64,000 nt of DNA from Polytrichum commune (GCA_950295325.1 OX485803.1:29388001-29452000), one strand, 5' to 3'; numbered from the stretch's first letter, positions 22,620 through 36,316 are shown. Notes: generated by a model from the letters alone, not told the origin. Translations and numbers: made by a program.

Positions 22620-24760
22620 ATTGACTTATTACAGAGTAAGTACTTCCTTACACAATCTCAATTTGTAACCACTTCATAATGATGGGCTAATGATCCTCTG
22701 GCACATCCTTGATCACCCTCCGCAGTAAGAAATTAGTGTGGTTTCGGAGCAGATATCATCATTGCACGCTTTGTGAAGTGGAATTTCTCTTTGGCCAGGG
22801 TTGGAGAGTTGATTTGTAATTGCAGAGGAAACTGGGAAAACCTAGAAATTGAAATTGTCATTTTGCTCTGTTGTCTCAAATTGATCAGCAAACTGGCAGC
22901 TGGGCCAAAGAAATACAAGCAGCATAGGGTTGTAAGTATGTTTGAAATTGCTCATTATTCTTTGAGTATACAAAGCAGGCATGCATATTGCACAGTTGGA
23001 ATGGCAAATTATTGGAGCAACAGCAACGCCGACTCTCCGAAGAAGAATGTAGACTCGATAATTAAGTTAACCACGAGCAACCCGGGGCATACTTAAATGT
23101 AAGCCATATAAGTTATTATTACCCAGTCATTGGTACGAATTGAAACCTGTCAGACATGGATTCAAGGCTACAGTCGACGTCACTCAAGTCAGGATTTGCC
23201 CAACAAAGATTAAACTATAATTTTTTTCACTTTCAAATTTTTGTAGTTTTCTGCTCAACCGAGAAATGAAAGAGAGTTGAAGAGAGTTGTCACCCGGCAT
23301 TGAAGCCGAGAAAGCTCAGCGCTGGCCTTGTCATGTCACCCATGAAAACTATATGAAAAAAAGACGCCTTCAACACAACCACAACAGGGAGAGATATTAT
23401 AATTTTTATTTTATTTAAAAAAAAAACACAGTCCCGTCCAACAAACTCAGAGCCAGAGCCAAAACTTGATGATTACCAGAAAAAATAAAAATAAATAATT
23501 TAACTCTTCAACAGCAGGTAATTACATAATTGATGTTGAATAATCAGGAATATCGAACACCATAGCTGATGGAAAGCCAGTGACCTCTCACATCAGGCAC
23601 ACATTTGTGTTGACATTCTGATGATTCCATTTGAATCTAAAACATTATACAAAATGCATCATCATGTGATAACTTATTACACGGCTCCTGATACAGGTTG
23701 CAGGCAGTCAATGTCATACCCTATATATGTGACACTAACTCTCGTTTGCAATCATACCACCACTGCCACACTTCTCAGAGGACAAGGGCTGGAAATTAAA
23801 TTAAGTAGTGCGACAGTTGATTAATTGTGAAGAGATGAAGACTTGTATATATATGTGCATGTAAGATCATGTCATAAGCAAGAGTTAACTTCTGAGAGGG
23901 TGGGATAGGGAGAAGTTGATTGCAGTTACACGTGAAGGCCTTCAAGTTCTCACACTCTTCACTAAGTTTAACTTAAGTTAAGTTAGGGTCTTCATAAAAT
24001 TGTCAAACTTATCAGTTAGACGTCTGGATTTCCCTTGAGTACGTATGTGAAGTAAAAGCTCTCACGATTACAACAGTCCCGGTAACTTATTGTGATGAAG
24101 ACCTAAGTCTCTGAAACCCAATTATTTCAACAGGCATGCAGACCACATGCTGTGAAGCAAAGGGAGAATAATAAATGGCATAATAGAGAATAAATGTTTA
24201 CCATCATTGTAACAGGGATGGCCCAAAATGCTTCGTAAGTATAAGTTAAAGTAAGAATTTCCCGCAACTGCACTGGGTCAAGGAGTTGCATTGGCATGGG
24301 CTGAGACCACCACCACTCTGTTTGCTTATATATAGTATGAACATCAGAATGATACTAAGAAGTTAAAGCTCAGCTGTGTGAAACCAGTAAAAACAAAACA
24401 ATTTTCACTGAGATGATTTGTAGTAGGCCGTCGTAACATACTCTAACCTTTGTACACCGCCAAAACTTACTTTTTGTGGGGAATAATAATTTTCAACATC
24501 CTAGATCAGATAGGACTTGCTTATGTAGATCCGGATTTCCATATTGGAGATAGCACTTCTAGGTCCAACTTCCGGATTGAAGGGTACAATCTCCTGATTT
24601 GGAGGAGAAACTGGACAATAGGGAGGAAAATCCTTCATAAAAAATGGTAGGCTTCCTCTGTACGGAAGTGGAAAAGGGTGAAGGGCTATGTTGTTGAAAA
24701 ATGTTATGTCCCACACCAGGCCAAGTATGTGTAATATTTTTGCATGTAAAAAGCTCTCAT
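22620..24760. other. Intergenic, no gene seen
   Basis: No protein family, splice-consistent exons or clear element ends were found. A 107-codon frame at 22773-23096 on the plus strand is unrecognised. Confidence 0.5.
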
Positions 24761-24763
24761 GAA

Positions 24764-25305
24764 GTACACTTTTTATGGTATTTAGTGTCACACACACTAT
24801 TTGCGAAAGGTCTAAACTACATGCTTAGAGGTCTCAAAGTGTCACGCCCGCTAATTGTCAATATGACTTCATTTGTCAACGTAAGTAATTTCTTCAAGTG
24901 AAAAAATATCTACGTTAAGACATTTAGAGTAGCACTTTGGGATACTTTAGATGATAGTCTTGCGTTTTAGTATGCGAGGGGAAGATAGTTTTTAGCCTAC
25001 TAATGACAAGTGTCATGTGTTTACATTTTAGCATGTAAGAGGCAGATATTCTTGAACATACTCAATGGAAGTGTCATTTGTGTACACTTTAGTCAACTTG
25101 TAGACCATTGTGAAACATAGCCATGCACCTCATAACACTATTGAACATGCTTATGCCAAAATATTAGTAAGCGCACTTGAACACCAAGTATGATGAGGTG
25201 ATAATCATGTTGAAATTGTTGAAGTAGTTCTAACCTAGGATATGCCTCAAAATAAGGTATGTGATATTATTATGCATGTGATACTAAATACCATAAACGG
25301 TGTAG
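24764..25305 (-). mobile_element. CTACAC-family MITE, long form, copy 2
   Basis: The ends are GTACACTTTTTATGGTATTT and the complement of ACTAAATACCATAAACGGTGTAG. It is the reverse-oriented relative of 7381-7906, so the two give a consensus of about 530 bp. No protein is encoded. Confidence 0.75.
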
Positions 25306-26771
25306 TGTTGTGCAATTGTCAACCTATAAAGGTCTAAAGTATTTTTGAAAAGCAAGGCGATCCAAGATTAAGGGAAATTGATTATTACATAATATTGTCC
25401 ACAATATTCATAAACATCCTTCTACAATGGCTCGAATGTGATAACTACAGCTAGCACTACAACACTTTTAAAGCTTAAACCAACACCACATGATGTGCAA
25501 AACAACCTTTCCATTCTATGACAACATCTCCCCCACCTCCAATCCCAAATTTCAAACCTCAAATGATTTAAATGATGAGGTAGGAATGGAACCCAACATT
25601 CTTGAATTCACCATCACTAGAGCTCCCCGTAAATGCAAACTCAAACCCAAAACATTTAAAACCAAACTTCAACACTGAAATCTCACATTCGAAGGACAAG
25701 CATTCCATGCCCTCTCCCAAAACGAACCATATACATACATGAGAATCCAACTTGTCCCCTCGCTTGAGTGGTTCATCCACCAAGTTGCTACAATTGTTGT
25801 TGTTGTTGTTACTATTATTATTAGAGAAAAATGGATATCCTCATCCAATCACCAGCCAAAATGCACCAAAACTCCATATGATCAACGTCGGGTTAGGCGT
25901 AGGATACACTTTCGGAATCACACCCTTCTCAAAATTTGGCATCAAAAAAACCTTGACTAAACAATAATACAATTGGTCCCCAAAAAAAGTATAAATATAA
26001 CTCCCCACCTCCAACCCCAACGCCATCCTCCAGACACCAAAAACCCTCTTTGGCACTAACACTCATTTATTCCTACATGCTTACACATGCACCTTGCTCA
26101 ATTGTGCAATGCCCAAAATGACAAGGCCCACCTAAGTATAATATACAAAGGAAGCTTTGCACCCTCCCTAAACTCACACCACAAGCATGCCTCTATTGCC
26201 CCACCACACGATCCTTACCAAATTATGCAAAATCTAATGATCCTCGTATAAACCAATACATTTGACTTCTTATATCACCCCTTGACCCTTGAACAACTCT
26301 AGCACAACCCCACCTCCAACACTTAATTATAAAAAACCAAACAACTCTCCCATCCAATATTCCTCAATGTCCTCCTCAACCAACAACTCACCACCCTACA
26401 AAAATTACCGACTCCACTCCACATGCATCCGCATTCTTACCCCCAAAGCTTTCAAAGTACAATATATAAAATGTGCAAAATTAAGCCAACAAGTCATTGC
26501 ATATGCTATAAAACTATCATGCCAAACACACCACCAATGCAACATCTAATGAACACCCCATTGCAAACATAAAACAACAATCTTACCCTCCTCTCCAAAT
26601 ATTGACCCCCCCCCCCCAACCCACCAAGAAAACACACAACCACATCAACTCATGACCCAACCTCACACGTTTTTATCATGCAAGCCGTCAATGGTGTCTG
26701 AATCAATTACAACCCCAACTCTAATGGAATCGCCAAATTCAAACATATGTACTTATGCTAGGGAACCCTAA

Positions 26772-27283
26772 TGGGTGGTTTACACTATGGACCAAGAGCC
26801 ATGACCAAGAAAATTAAATCATTTTCATGGTCACAGCTCTTGGCCAAGAGCCGTGACCATGAAAAATAAAAAATGGATTTTTGAGTGGCTTGGTCACTCT
26901 TGTAGTGTAAAGTGGATTTGGACGGGGACAACTTTGGGCTGATTTTTTAAATTTCTATCCCAACGATCTACAGTAATGTCAAAAAAATTCGGGAAAAAAG
27001 TATTTAAAAAATAAATTCGGCCAATGGCTGATTTTCAGCCTTACGGCTCCCTTGATTTCCGTTGAGTCGAGCATTTTGCCTCGCCTCAACGGAAAACCCG
27101 TTGGACCATGGCACATTATCCAAATGGCAGATTTTAGTAGTTTTTGGGGACCTCAAAGTTAGTGGTCATTCTCCTTTTTTCAAGGTAATGTAAAGCCAAA
27201 TGGGACCAAGAGCACTTTACTCTCCAATCACAAATTTTAGAATTTCATGGTCATGGCTCTTGGTCCATAGTGTAAACCGCCCC
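26772..27283. mobile_element. PIF/Harbinger-type MITE with long terminal inverted repeats
   Basis: The ends are inverted repeats of about 35 bases (GGTTTACACTATGGACCAAG, then AGCCATGACCA), flanked by TAA at 26769-26771 and 27284-27286. At 512 bp it is one of the best preserved copies. It interrupts the G-poor block and does not share that composition, so it arrived later. Confidence 0.9.
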
Positions 27284-28684
27284 TAACTCCGACCACTCAT
27301 TTTAAGCATTAAAAAGCTCTTCCAAACCCATAAGGAATTGCGACCCCTTACACAATCAACTCCTTAATCAATAAATTATCAACACAACATGTGAACATCT
27401 CCAAAAGAAACACCACAAACACTACTTAGTACCACAAACTTGGAACTTACAATTTGTTAAGAAACGCCTTCATTTCCTCAATATCCAAATATAAACCATA
27501 TATTGCAATCCGGACACATACATACACACCTCCATCCCCACCCTCCACATGTCCTCCCCCCATTGCACGCCTCCATGCCTCTAATGACTCCACTATGCAC
27601 AAATTCTACATCTCACACATACAATGGCTTTAGAACTAGTACCAACAATACATCACTTGTCATCAACGACCCCACTCTGGATCCTCCCCATGTAAGGTTT
27701 TATGACCAAACTCACATGGATCATCCAATGATACCTCCCATAACCTACCGCCCCCAACCATGCTAAACTGCAACAAGCCCTCAACGGCACTACCATATTG
27801 TCCTTTATATTAGATATCACTCCTCGTCAACTCATTTTCACTCAAATATTCTTATTAATGTAATGCTCATAGATGTCCCCTCAAACTCAACAACTTCCAC
27901 CCCCATAAACCAAGTGACTAAGTTTTCAGTGCACACAGGAATTTATATTTCACCCAATGGACACGAAGAGCCCCGCCCTCATACACTGCAGTAAAGGCCA
28001 TCCATTGGACCCACATGTCTGCTCATACATATCCAAGTGCACTCACCATCCTCATGTCTCACGCAAAGATTTGCACAATAGACAACACCCATTTCTCAAG
28101 GCCCACCCAAACATCTAGAAATACTAGTGCCGCTTGACCTCAACATTCTCATATATTCCCCCCAATCATGATTCCTGTCATATATGATTGAGGCATAACC
28201 CGAAATCACCACTATCTTGTGCACATATCAACACCAAAATCCCATCATCATACCTATCTTTGCGGAAAGATTCAAACATTGCCTCAAAGTCACCCTACAT
28301 TGTATAGCCTCCCTCTCACATGATACCCCAACCCACCCTAGACATACCAACCAAATCAACATCTCAAAAAATTGATGACATGATTACCCCCCCCCCCCCC
28401 CCCAATTATCCCTACCACTACCTTTGACCACACACACACTAAAGGTCCCCACCTCCCATACATACTACATTGATGGATCATTCCACCCACCAAAAAGAAG
28501 GAAACAATGAACTAGGAGTCTATCACCCACGCATAACAACCAAGGTGCTTTTGAACTCCTTAACATGCAAAACATACTTTGAGCCAAAGTAACTCCATAT
28601 TTGAAGCACTCAACCTCACAAAGGACAACATGGCACACTCCTGCATCTATAACCTCAACTAGTAATCGGGGAGAATTTTGGGCA

Positions 28685-28895
28685 TAATTGGCCAAGATCC
28701 TAGTGTTCCCAACTTCAACCGGTTACATGTTGACATCATGCGGGTTTTCTCTATTGATTTGAGGTATATGCTTTGAATTCCTCTAAAATGATGGGTAATT
28801 TTTCTAATGTCTTGAACTCCAACCGGTTATTTCTCAAACTCCACCGGTTCATTTGAAACTAGCGGTTAGTTCTCCCAATTCATTGGCCTCAACTC
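28685..28895 (+). repeat. Dispersed family D2 (ACCGGTT motifs)
   Basis: CAACCGGTTACATGTTGACA, then GATGGGTAATTTTTC, CTTGAACTCCAACCGGTTAT and CTCAAACTCCACCGGTTCAT recur, in reverse, at 3405-3600 and, partly, at 33185-33290 and 31635-31760. The spaced ACCGGT motifs are conserved between copies. Its type is unknown. Confidence 0.7.
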
Positions 28896-31268
28896 TCTCT
28901 CTACCTCATTAACAACTACATTTTCCATCCATCCTCCCAACATAATTACCCAAGTAAATTACTCATATGTGCCATAATTTAATGGCTCTCCCAACCAAAA
29001 TGATCCAATTATCATCCAAGAGATTCGCGCTCACTCGGGAATCCTTTGTATTGACAATGCTAATAATTTAACCAAATATAGAGTCAACAAACCACCATAG
29101 TTTGCCGCCCCTATAATGCACACAACTCACAACCCCTCCTTCTAGCACTCCAAAATACTCATAAAGCACCCACATACCATACCAATCCAACACCTTAAAC
29201 CCTAGATGCAAGAGGAATACACATGCCAACTTACAACCATTGTCTTCTCTCAATTCATGCATCGCCAAATGGCTTAACAATCTCCTTATTCACTAAAACA
29301 TCACCAATTATTTATGGTAATCACCCCAATGAACAATGGCTCAAATTACATAAACACTTCAACTACGATACAACCAATACATGGGTAATAAGGGGGGGGC
29401 ATCATATAGTCCACCAATTTCCCATTCCCCTTTGCCGCTTATGCACACAACAAACCCCTGACACATGCCCTTCCCCCCTCTCCATGTGCATTAATCCCAT
29501 CATCAACAACATCAGGATTACCAAACACAACAAAGTAGTTTGGCTAGTTCATAAACTCCTCTTCTCCCACTCGGGAATACAAGAATTTTCACTCCAAAAC
29601 TCGCTTAGGAGCTCCTTGGACAACACAATCCCCCTCCCCCCCCCCCAATCCATGGTGGGCTATACCATGAACCTACACCATATGGTGCCAATGCCTTGCT
29701 TGGCTAAAACCCAACATTGTACTCATCATTGGCACCTCCTCCCAACATACCACCCACATTACCTCGAAAAATATTTGACATACATTTCATCCATTCGCAT
29801 CATGTCTCAACCATGACCCCACATTAGCAACATAACACAAAAAATATTCAAATACAAGTTAATAAACTAGAAGCTTTCGGATGGTATGTCACTCTCCACA
29901 TCCTTAGATCTAACATCCGGGGAAGCATGCACATATACATTATTACAAACACATTTGAAAAATGATGCACCCCCTTCATGCTTGTCCATGCATGCATGCA
30001 ACAACTCTGCATAATTTCCATCAAATACCTCATCCTACTAATGCTCAATAAAACAATATTCGAAAACCACCAAAGCACCAACTCCCCATGCTATATACTG
30101 CAACAAATGCCTACACCCATGAGCATAACCCCGAAGTTGAATATAAAACAATAAGATGCCAACACAACCCATTTAGCTAAGTTAAAGGGATACGGACCCA
30201 CATAAATAGATTGAATAGAACACGCTTTGAAACCAATAAAGACACCTTGCCACCATAACAACTAATCTCATGGTACACACAAAAATAACAACATGCTAAT
30301 ATACAACTTAAGACAATCCCCTATAATTGGTTACTAAAAGGGACCACCTCTGACATATGCCTTGAGATACAACTAATGAAAGATATAAGGTACACACTTC
30401 ACCTTGCGGGGTGTAATTCTTGCCCACGACTATGGTGGGTTTGATAACATATCCCCTTCATCTTCATGCACTCTTCAACTTTTCATTGTCCACCGGTAAT
30501 GTCACCTTCACCAAGTAAATGTTTGTATATTTGTCCACCAAAGCTTCCAGAGAGAGACCTTCTAAAACATGATTGATGGACAACAAAAAAGTTTGGTTGC
30601 AAATGGAGAGACATGCATCATAACATTACTAAGGAATTAAGAGCCACAATCTTGGAATAAATCTAAGGTTAGTATGTTAGTAGTGAGCATGTAGGGTGCG
30701 CATGGTCGGAAAACAATAATACTCGCATGCCTATGGTCTGAACATGTCGGTCTCTATAACACAACGGTGAGCAAGGCCCAAATGTGCAAATTGCTCGAAA
30801 TAATTTGAAGAATATTCCATGCTCAATACATGGACCCACAATGCAACTCAAAGGAGTTGCGTAGTGTTTTAACGCCCATCACACTGTCTAAAACCTCAAA
30901 AGTTGTTGGTAGGAAGCATAACATTACTCAACACTAAGGCGTTGCACCCCTAGTGTTGTGACTTTTTGCAAATAAGATTCCCCACTTATGTTGGCCCACC
31001 CTTGCAAAATGAATAGTACTCAACATGAGTATTGTTCCATATGCAAGAGTGAATGCACATATGGGTTTTCCTCTATGGATTAGACTTCACATTTAGTATA
31101 TTAAAAAAACTTACCATGTTCTAGTTTTAGTTATATTTAAATCGGCAACATGCATGCCAACCGCCCACACGGGACGCGACTCCAGCTACACATATGAGGA
31201 TAGCTGCCATATCATATTATCAAGCTTAGTCCACAACGATTATCAAAAGATGTAGTAGGGTTGCCTTC

Positions 31269-31434
31269 TTATAGCCCACCCGCACTTACTGATGCGGGCC
31301 ACCAATGAACGGTGAGTACTAGCATTGGCTGCATCCAGTGGCTCTCATTGGCTAAACCAACTCTAAAAGTGGCCCCTGCTAGTAGGAACCGTTAACTAGT
31401 GACCCACACCAGTAAATGTGGGTGTGCTATTAGT
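31269..31434. mobile_element. 165-bp MITE
   Basis: The arms TATAGCCCACCCGCACTTAC and, from the right, AATAGCACACCCACATTTAC continue TGATGCGGGCCAC / TGGTGTGGGTCAC. Left and right arms are about 45 bases. No clear target duplication. Confidence 0.65.
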
Positions 31435-33840
31435 AAAGGAACCCATGTCATAGGCTTTCTAATATTATGAGAGTATTTGCTTAATATGCAAGCTCACCCT
31501 AACTTATGATGACAATGGAGGTGGATGTCCTAAGCACCCTCCTATTTCCCACATTTCTCAAGAGTTGTCTGCATCCCAAGGCCCAAACTTTGAAAAGGTT
31601 GTGCAGTGTTTTGGGCCTAAGCGGGTCGAGATCCTAGTGTTTTTTCCAAGCTCAATCGGTCACATGTATATTGTGTATAAATCCGAGGTAGATTCTCTAA
31701 ATTGCTCTAAATTCCGATCAGAGTTCGGGAAGTTTTTGAAGCCTTAGTGGCTAATTGCGGGTAGTTGCTACGAAGGGTCGGATTTTTCCCAATTTACATC
31801 GGCAAGAGCCGGTCTTTTGTAAAATCAATCGGCCAATTGCCTATATTTTCATATTTTCATTGGCCAATATCCAATTAAACGGAATTCATATCGGCACTAA
31901 TTGTTTTAAAAATGTATGAAAAGTTATTAGAAATCATTTCTTAGTACAAAATCTTGAATAAGTGAAAAGAAAGGCATGTTCAAAACTTTAAATTTGAAGA
32001 GTTAACCCCTAAGTGCCCAAGCCTTTCGGAATGCACTTTTCCTAAGAAATATGTGCATGGCTTTAATACAATCCCCAATGGAGGAATTTGTCTTTTATCC
32101 AAAATCTAACCGTATAGATGTTTAGAGAACTTGTTTATTAGTATGCATACCAATTTTGAGACCGAGATTGCATAAGAGTTGTGAGATTCAAACAAGAGAA
32201 ATGTATACATTCTTTTTTTTGTATGCCGCCCCTCCCCACAATGTTGGTATGATTTGCTCATAAGTGTTTTTAGGAGCTTGAGGTGACACAAACAACTCCA
32301 ACATGTGAAAGAATACGAAAATGTGATTCCAAAGACCCTATGTATGCATATAGAGCTATCCCAATCATTTCGCAATCCTCCTTGCAACTCTTGAAATGCA
32401 TTTTCTTTATTTTAACACTTGACGATTTGATATTGCAAATTACTTCACATTGGTAATTGTGAATACTAATATTCGACGGTCAAAAATACGGATGTTTTTT
32501 ACACTTTCCACTACGACACTTTTCAAAAGAAATGAATAATGAGAACTCTTGGATGTCAAAAACAAGTACAATAGTCCAATTAGCTGAAACATTGAGGAAA
32601 TAGTAAAGCACTTTCTCCACCCATTCCTTACATCACGGACATATATGCCTTTGCGACCCTCTCTAAAATCGAATATTTACTCTTTTTGGTCAAAAATGCC
32701 TCAATCCAAAAGTTGCCCTTCCATACTGCCCGCAAAAAAAACTTACGCGGTCAAAGGAATTTACCTGCCCACACACAAACGAGCTGAAATTTCTGGTCAA
32801 CCATATATGGTTGCTCGGGCACTTAGGGGTTAATATCCTTGGCAGGAATTGAACCTAGCAATGCCTTCACCGCTTGAAGGCCAAGGGTCCCCCAATTCTT
32901 CATAGAAGCAATTGGATTTGGTCATGGAAAGGTTGCATAATTCAAAAAGTTTAAGGTTTAGGGTATTTCCTCAAGTGCATCATCAGATGCCCCAGACAAA
33001 TAGCGCTATGGATGCTTCCGGCTGAAATCCAGTAACTCACAAGGAGAATCGGCTACATTTCCGAGACATTTTCTGGTCCATCGGCTAATTGCCGGAGGGT
33101 TGAAATTACAGTCGGATTGCCATCCGATGGTTGGAAATTTGGACCGGCCATGAGGGGTAATCCATCGGCTGATAATGAACTAGCCGTCGGTTTTCCCCGA
33201 ACATAGATTCCGATATGGGTAATATTCCCGAAGCCTTGAACTCCAACCGGTCATTTCTCAAACTCAACCGGTGGTCCCCGTTCGTTGTGGTTATGTGATT
33301 ACTTAATCCAACTCATCATTATCCTTCCCATGATCTTTGACACGGGTGTGCGGGCAGAAGTGTCCTCCACTAACTTATCACGCCACTGCACCCAACTTAG
33401 TGATCAGTAGCTTAGGTGAGTCAGAAGTAGTGTACCTTGCACTCAGAAGACAAGGAGGAAGGGAGAAAAAGGACTCCCAGCAGCCAGAGGTGTGGGAGTT
33501 GAGGGCCTGGTAAGTAAAGTAAGTGTAATAACTTCCAAGCCTCATGAGGAGGAGGAAGAGGAGTCCTTCTTCAAGGGAACATGCGGACATTAACGTAGGT
33601 TCACGAGTTCGCTTGCAGTGCAAGCAGGAAAAGGGCCTGCCCTGCCACACCTTGTCCTGCCCTGCATGCTCCCCTGCCAGCCTTTTCAGATACGCACGCT
33701 GTAAGGTTAAGTGGGCCCTAAACCAAACACTTTTCCCCCGATTAGCCCACCTCTCGTAGGATCTTAAACACGTGATTTAGTGGTACAACGTGATTAGCGA
33801 ATCCAAATCAAGGCCGTAGTCGTTTCCTCCACGGTTTTGG

Positions 33841-34203
33841 CCCCGGGCTAGATCACATCTTCCTTCGGCTCGCCCTGGCCCTGGTCCGGTCCCGCCCCTC
33901 CCACGCTTCCTTCACTGCCCGGTTTTCCTGCTCACACCTGCGTGGGAACTCTTCCATGTTGGGAACCAATGTGACAATACCCGGTCACTTGAGCCATTAA
34001 GTTCCTTCGGCATGTGAAGGAACTCCGTCAATTGAGTTGGGGATAATGAAAGTGATGCCAACTTGAATATTTGTACTTTTGATTGGGTATTGTCACATTG
34101 GTTCCCAACGGGAAAGAGTTCCCACGGTGGATGATTGGGCAGTGAAGGAGGCGTGGGAGGGGTGGGGCCCAGCTGAATGAAGATGTGATCTAGCCCGGGC
34201 CGG
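33841..34203. mobile_element. GC-rich palindromic insertion with 18-base target duplication
   Basis: The left arm (33842-33982) and right arm (about 34085-34200) are inverted repeats opening CCCGGGCTAGATCACATCTT and including GTGGGAACTCTT and TTGGGAACCAATGTGACAAT. The flanks TTTCCTCCACGGTTTTGG (33823-33840) and TTTCTCCATGGTTTTTGG (34204-34221) represent one site that is single in the related repeat copy at 53700, so a stretch of about 17-18 bases was duplicated. The inner region contains an 8-bp hairpin (GTTCCTTC...GAAGGAAC). The superfamily is not recognised. Confidence 0.75.
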
Positions 34204-34365
34204 TTTCTCCATGGTTTTTGGAGCTTGCATGGTTATTTAAAACATTGCCAAAGTGGAAGATTTTATTTCTTTCTAAATGACCATATAGGTCCCCTAATTG
34301 TGTTCATTGTTGAGTGTATAGCAGAGTTATTTGTGAAGTAAAGGAGGTGAATCCATGGGTTTGCA

Positions 34366-35218
34366 CTCCACCCTCAGTATATGTTAACACTTTAGAGCAA
34401 GGGAACTTGTAACACTTATGTGGTGTTAACACTTTAATCACTTTTCGGGTGTAGCATAGATAATTTGTAACACTTACGTGAATAACATTGATGTGTCTTT
34501 GGAATTTAAAGCAATAACACTTGATAAATAAAGGATGAAAATAAACAAGATATGAATGTCATTGTACACCTAAGAGTAATGGAAGAACAAATCTAAAGTA
34601 GTTTGAGGAGATTCTTGTGCACACCAAGATCCTATTTCCTTTCAAAGTGTTTGAATGCTATGAATGCGAGGTGTAACATCGGTAGGTCTTTGTTCCAAAA
34701 ATAGTTTCGAGGTCATTAATGCATGCACTTTCATCATCCTTGAATCATGCTCTATCTACCACCACTTTGCCAATTCGCACGTTGCCAACTTCTTCAATGA
34801 CTTCATTGTCATGTGCATCATCTCTTTCATCGATCATACTTGTAATTTCCTCTTCAATAGGTATATAGGGATTGTTTAGATCAAATTTATGTTCATAATT
34901 GATGAACTCACGTGCATTCGTAGTGAGTTGATTTCACTCTTTCCAAATACCAATGCTAGTTGTTGCAATAAGGTAGTAGGGTTAAGGGTCAAGGTTATAT
35001 CAATTTCATCCGAGTTATAAAATCTCATACCCTCACTTTCGTCCAAGTTAACACTCATTGAGGTGACTTCATTGAAGAGGAGAGCATAAATTTTACAAGT
35101 TTTCTTAACAATTAACACTTACTAGTGTTATTTGGGATTTTTGGGGGGGAGTGCAATATTCCTTAACACATATGCGATTTTAACACTTATTGGGGTAACA
35201 CATATCAAGGGTGGACTA
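34366..35218. mobile_element. Element with TAACACTT subterminal repeats, about 850 bp
   Basis: The ends CCACCCTCAGTATATGTTAAC and, from the right, CCACCCTTGATATGTGTTAC are inverted repeats. Near both ends TAACACTT/TAACACTC occurs many times (for example about 34426, 34470, 34508, 35106, 35178). Such subterminal clusters serve as transposase-binding sites in CACTA and hAT elements. The two open frames of 71 and 80 codons inside match nothing I recognise. Confidence 0.6.
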
Positions 35219-35589
35219 TAGTCCTAAACCTTGAGTTTATGAGAATTAACTCAAAGTCACCTACATTTTCTTATCAATGCTTGGATTACCATACATAAAG
35301 AGTGATGTTGGACTTTTAAAACCAACTTTCTTGCTTGTCCTACTAGGATGGGTGGGCCAAGCTATCCTTGCATAAGCCATTCCAGAATTTAGGATAGTGG
35401 GTCTCATGGACATACTGTATTTTAGATCATAGTATTCTCTCAATGTTTGAGGGGTGGAAAGAGGAGGTTCCAAAAGTTCCACCCACTTTCAAAATAAGCT
35501 CCAATGTACGACCCACTAACAAGCAATTAATAGAAGGTTTCCTCAAAGAATGATCAAACCCACAGTCTCATCCCTCGGTAAGGACTTTA

Positions 35590-35770
35590 TGGATAACTCT
35601 AGTAGTTAACAATTTTTGAATACGTACCTAGTCCAATCTCTTTTAAACAAATACTTTATTAGAGTATGTGCTTAAATCCATATAGAATCACACAACTCTC
35701 AAATATAGGGTTTGATTAAGACAAGTGACTGAACTAGGGCCTTTTAGCTCCATGGTGTCTATGTGAACTC
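35590..35770 (-). repeat. Dispersed family D1 partial copy, reverse orientation
   Basis: It contains AGTTAACAATTTTTGAATACG, CTCAAATATAGGGTTTGATT and ends GACTGAACTAGGGCC. Confidence 0.6.
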
Positions 35771-36316
35771 ATCGGTTGGGAAGGTTAAATTAAGTTGGAA
35801 ACTATTCAATTCTATAAATGACATCAAACACCATGTAAGAAAGAGAAAGAAAAGAAGACGGTCTTCCAATGTTGCCACCTTCGTGCACAATGGGGTTGTG
35901 TCACTATTAAGTTGGTCTAAGTCCATACGTAACCCATAATTGCCATCACAAGAATTACAGGGGCCCCAAAGAATGTTGCCTTCGTTTGAAGGTGAACACC
36001 TTGAACACGTGCGGACAAGTCAACTGGCACTTATCTCCCCCAAGGGCAAGCTCCTAGGTTCCCATATGGTTGGTTGAAAACATCTTATTCATTTGCATTG
36101 AAAATCAAGTTCTTGGAAGCTCACTCATCCAAGGACTACCGTAAAGGGCTCCCTACTTCATCTTTACATGTGTTGAAACGCAGTTTCCACATGGGATACA
36201 AGTGGGTCATGGCGAACGTGAACATGACATGTGGCAAATCTTGAAAAGGGGGAGGGAATTAATTTGTGTTGGAATAGAGAGGCATGTACAATATTCTGCC
36301 CTCGGACAACTTAATT

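Larger units (their letters stand above)
25450..30300. other. G-poor, C-rich strand-asymmetric block without recognisable genes
   Basis: On the plus strand C outnumbers G by about two- to four-fold in most lines, and A outnumbers T, unlike the flanks. Stop codons containing G are rare as a result, so open frames such as 29223-29816 (197 codons) are expected by chance. Poly-C runs occur at about 26609, 28387 and 29637. The Harbinger element at 26772-27283 interrupts it and is not skewed. Confidence 0.6.

Noticed and set aside
29223-29816. 197-codon open frame on the plus strand
   Set aside because: It lies in a G-poor block where TAG and TGA stops are rare; no domain or family motif is visible.
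32825-32895. tRNA-like sequence (GGTTCAATTCC on the minus strand)
   Set aside because: The T-loop-like part is there, but no acceptor stem, D arm or anticodon stem could be folded around it.
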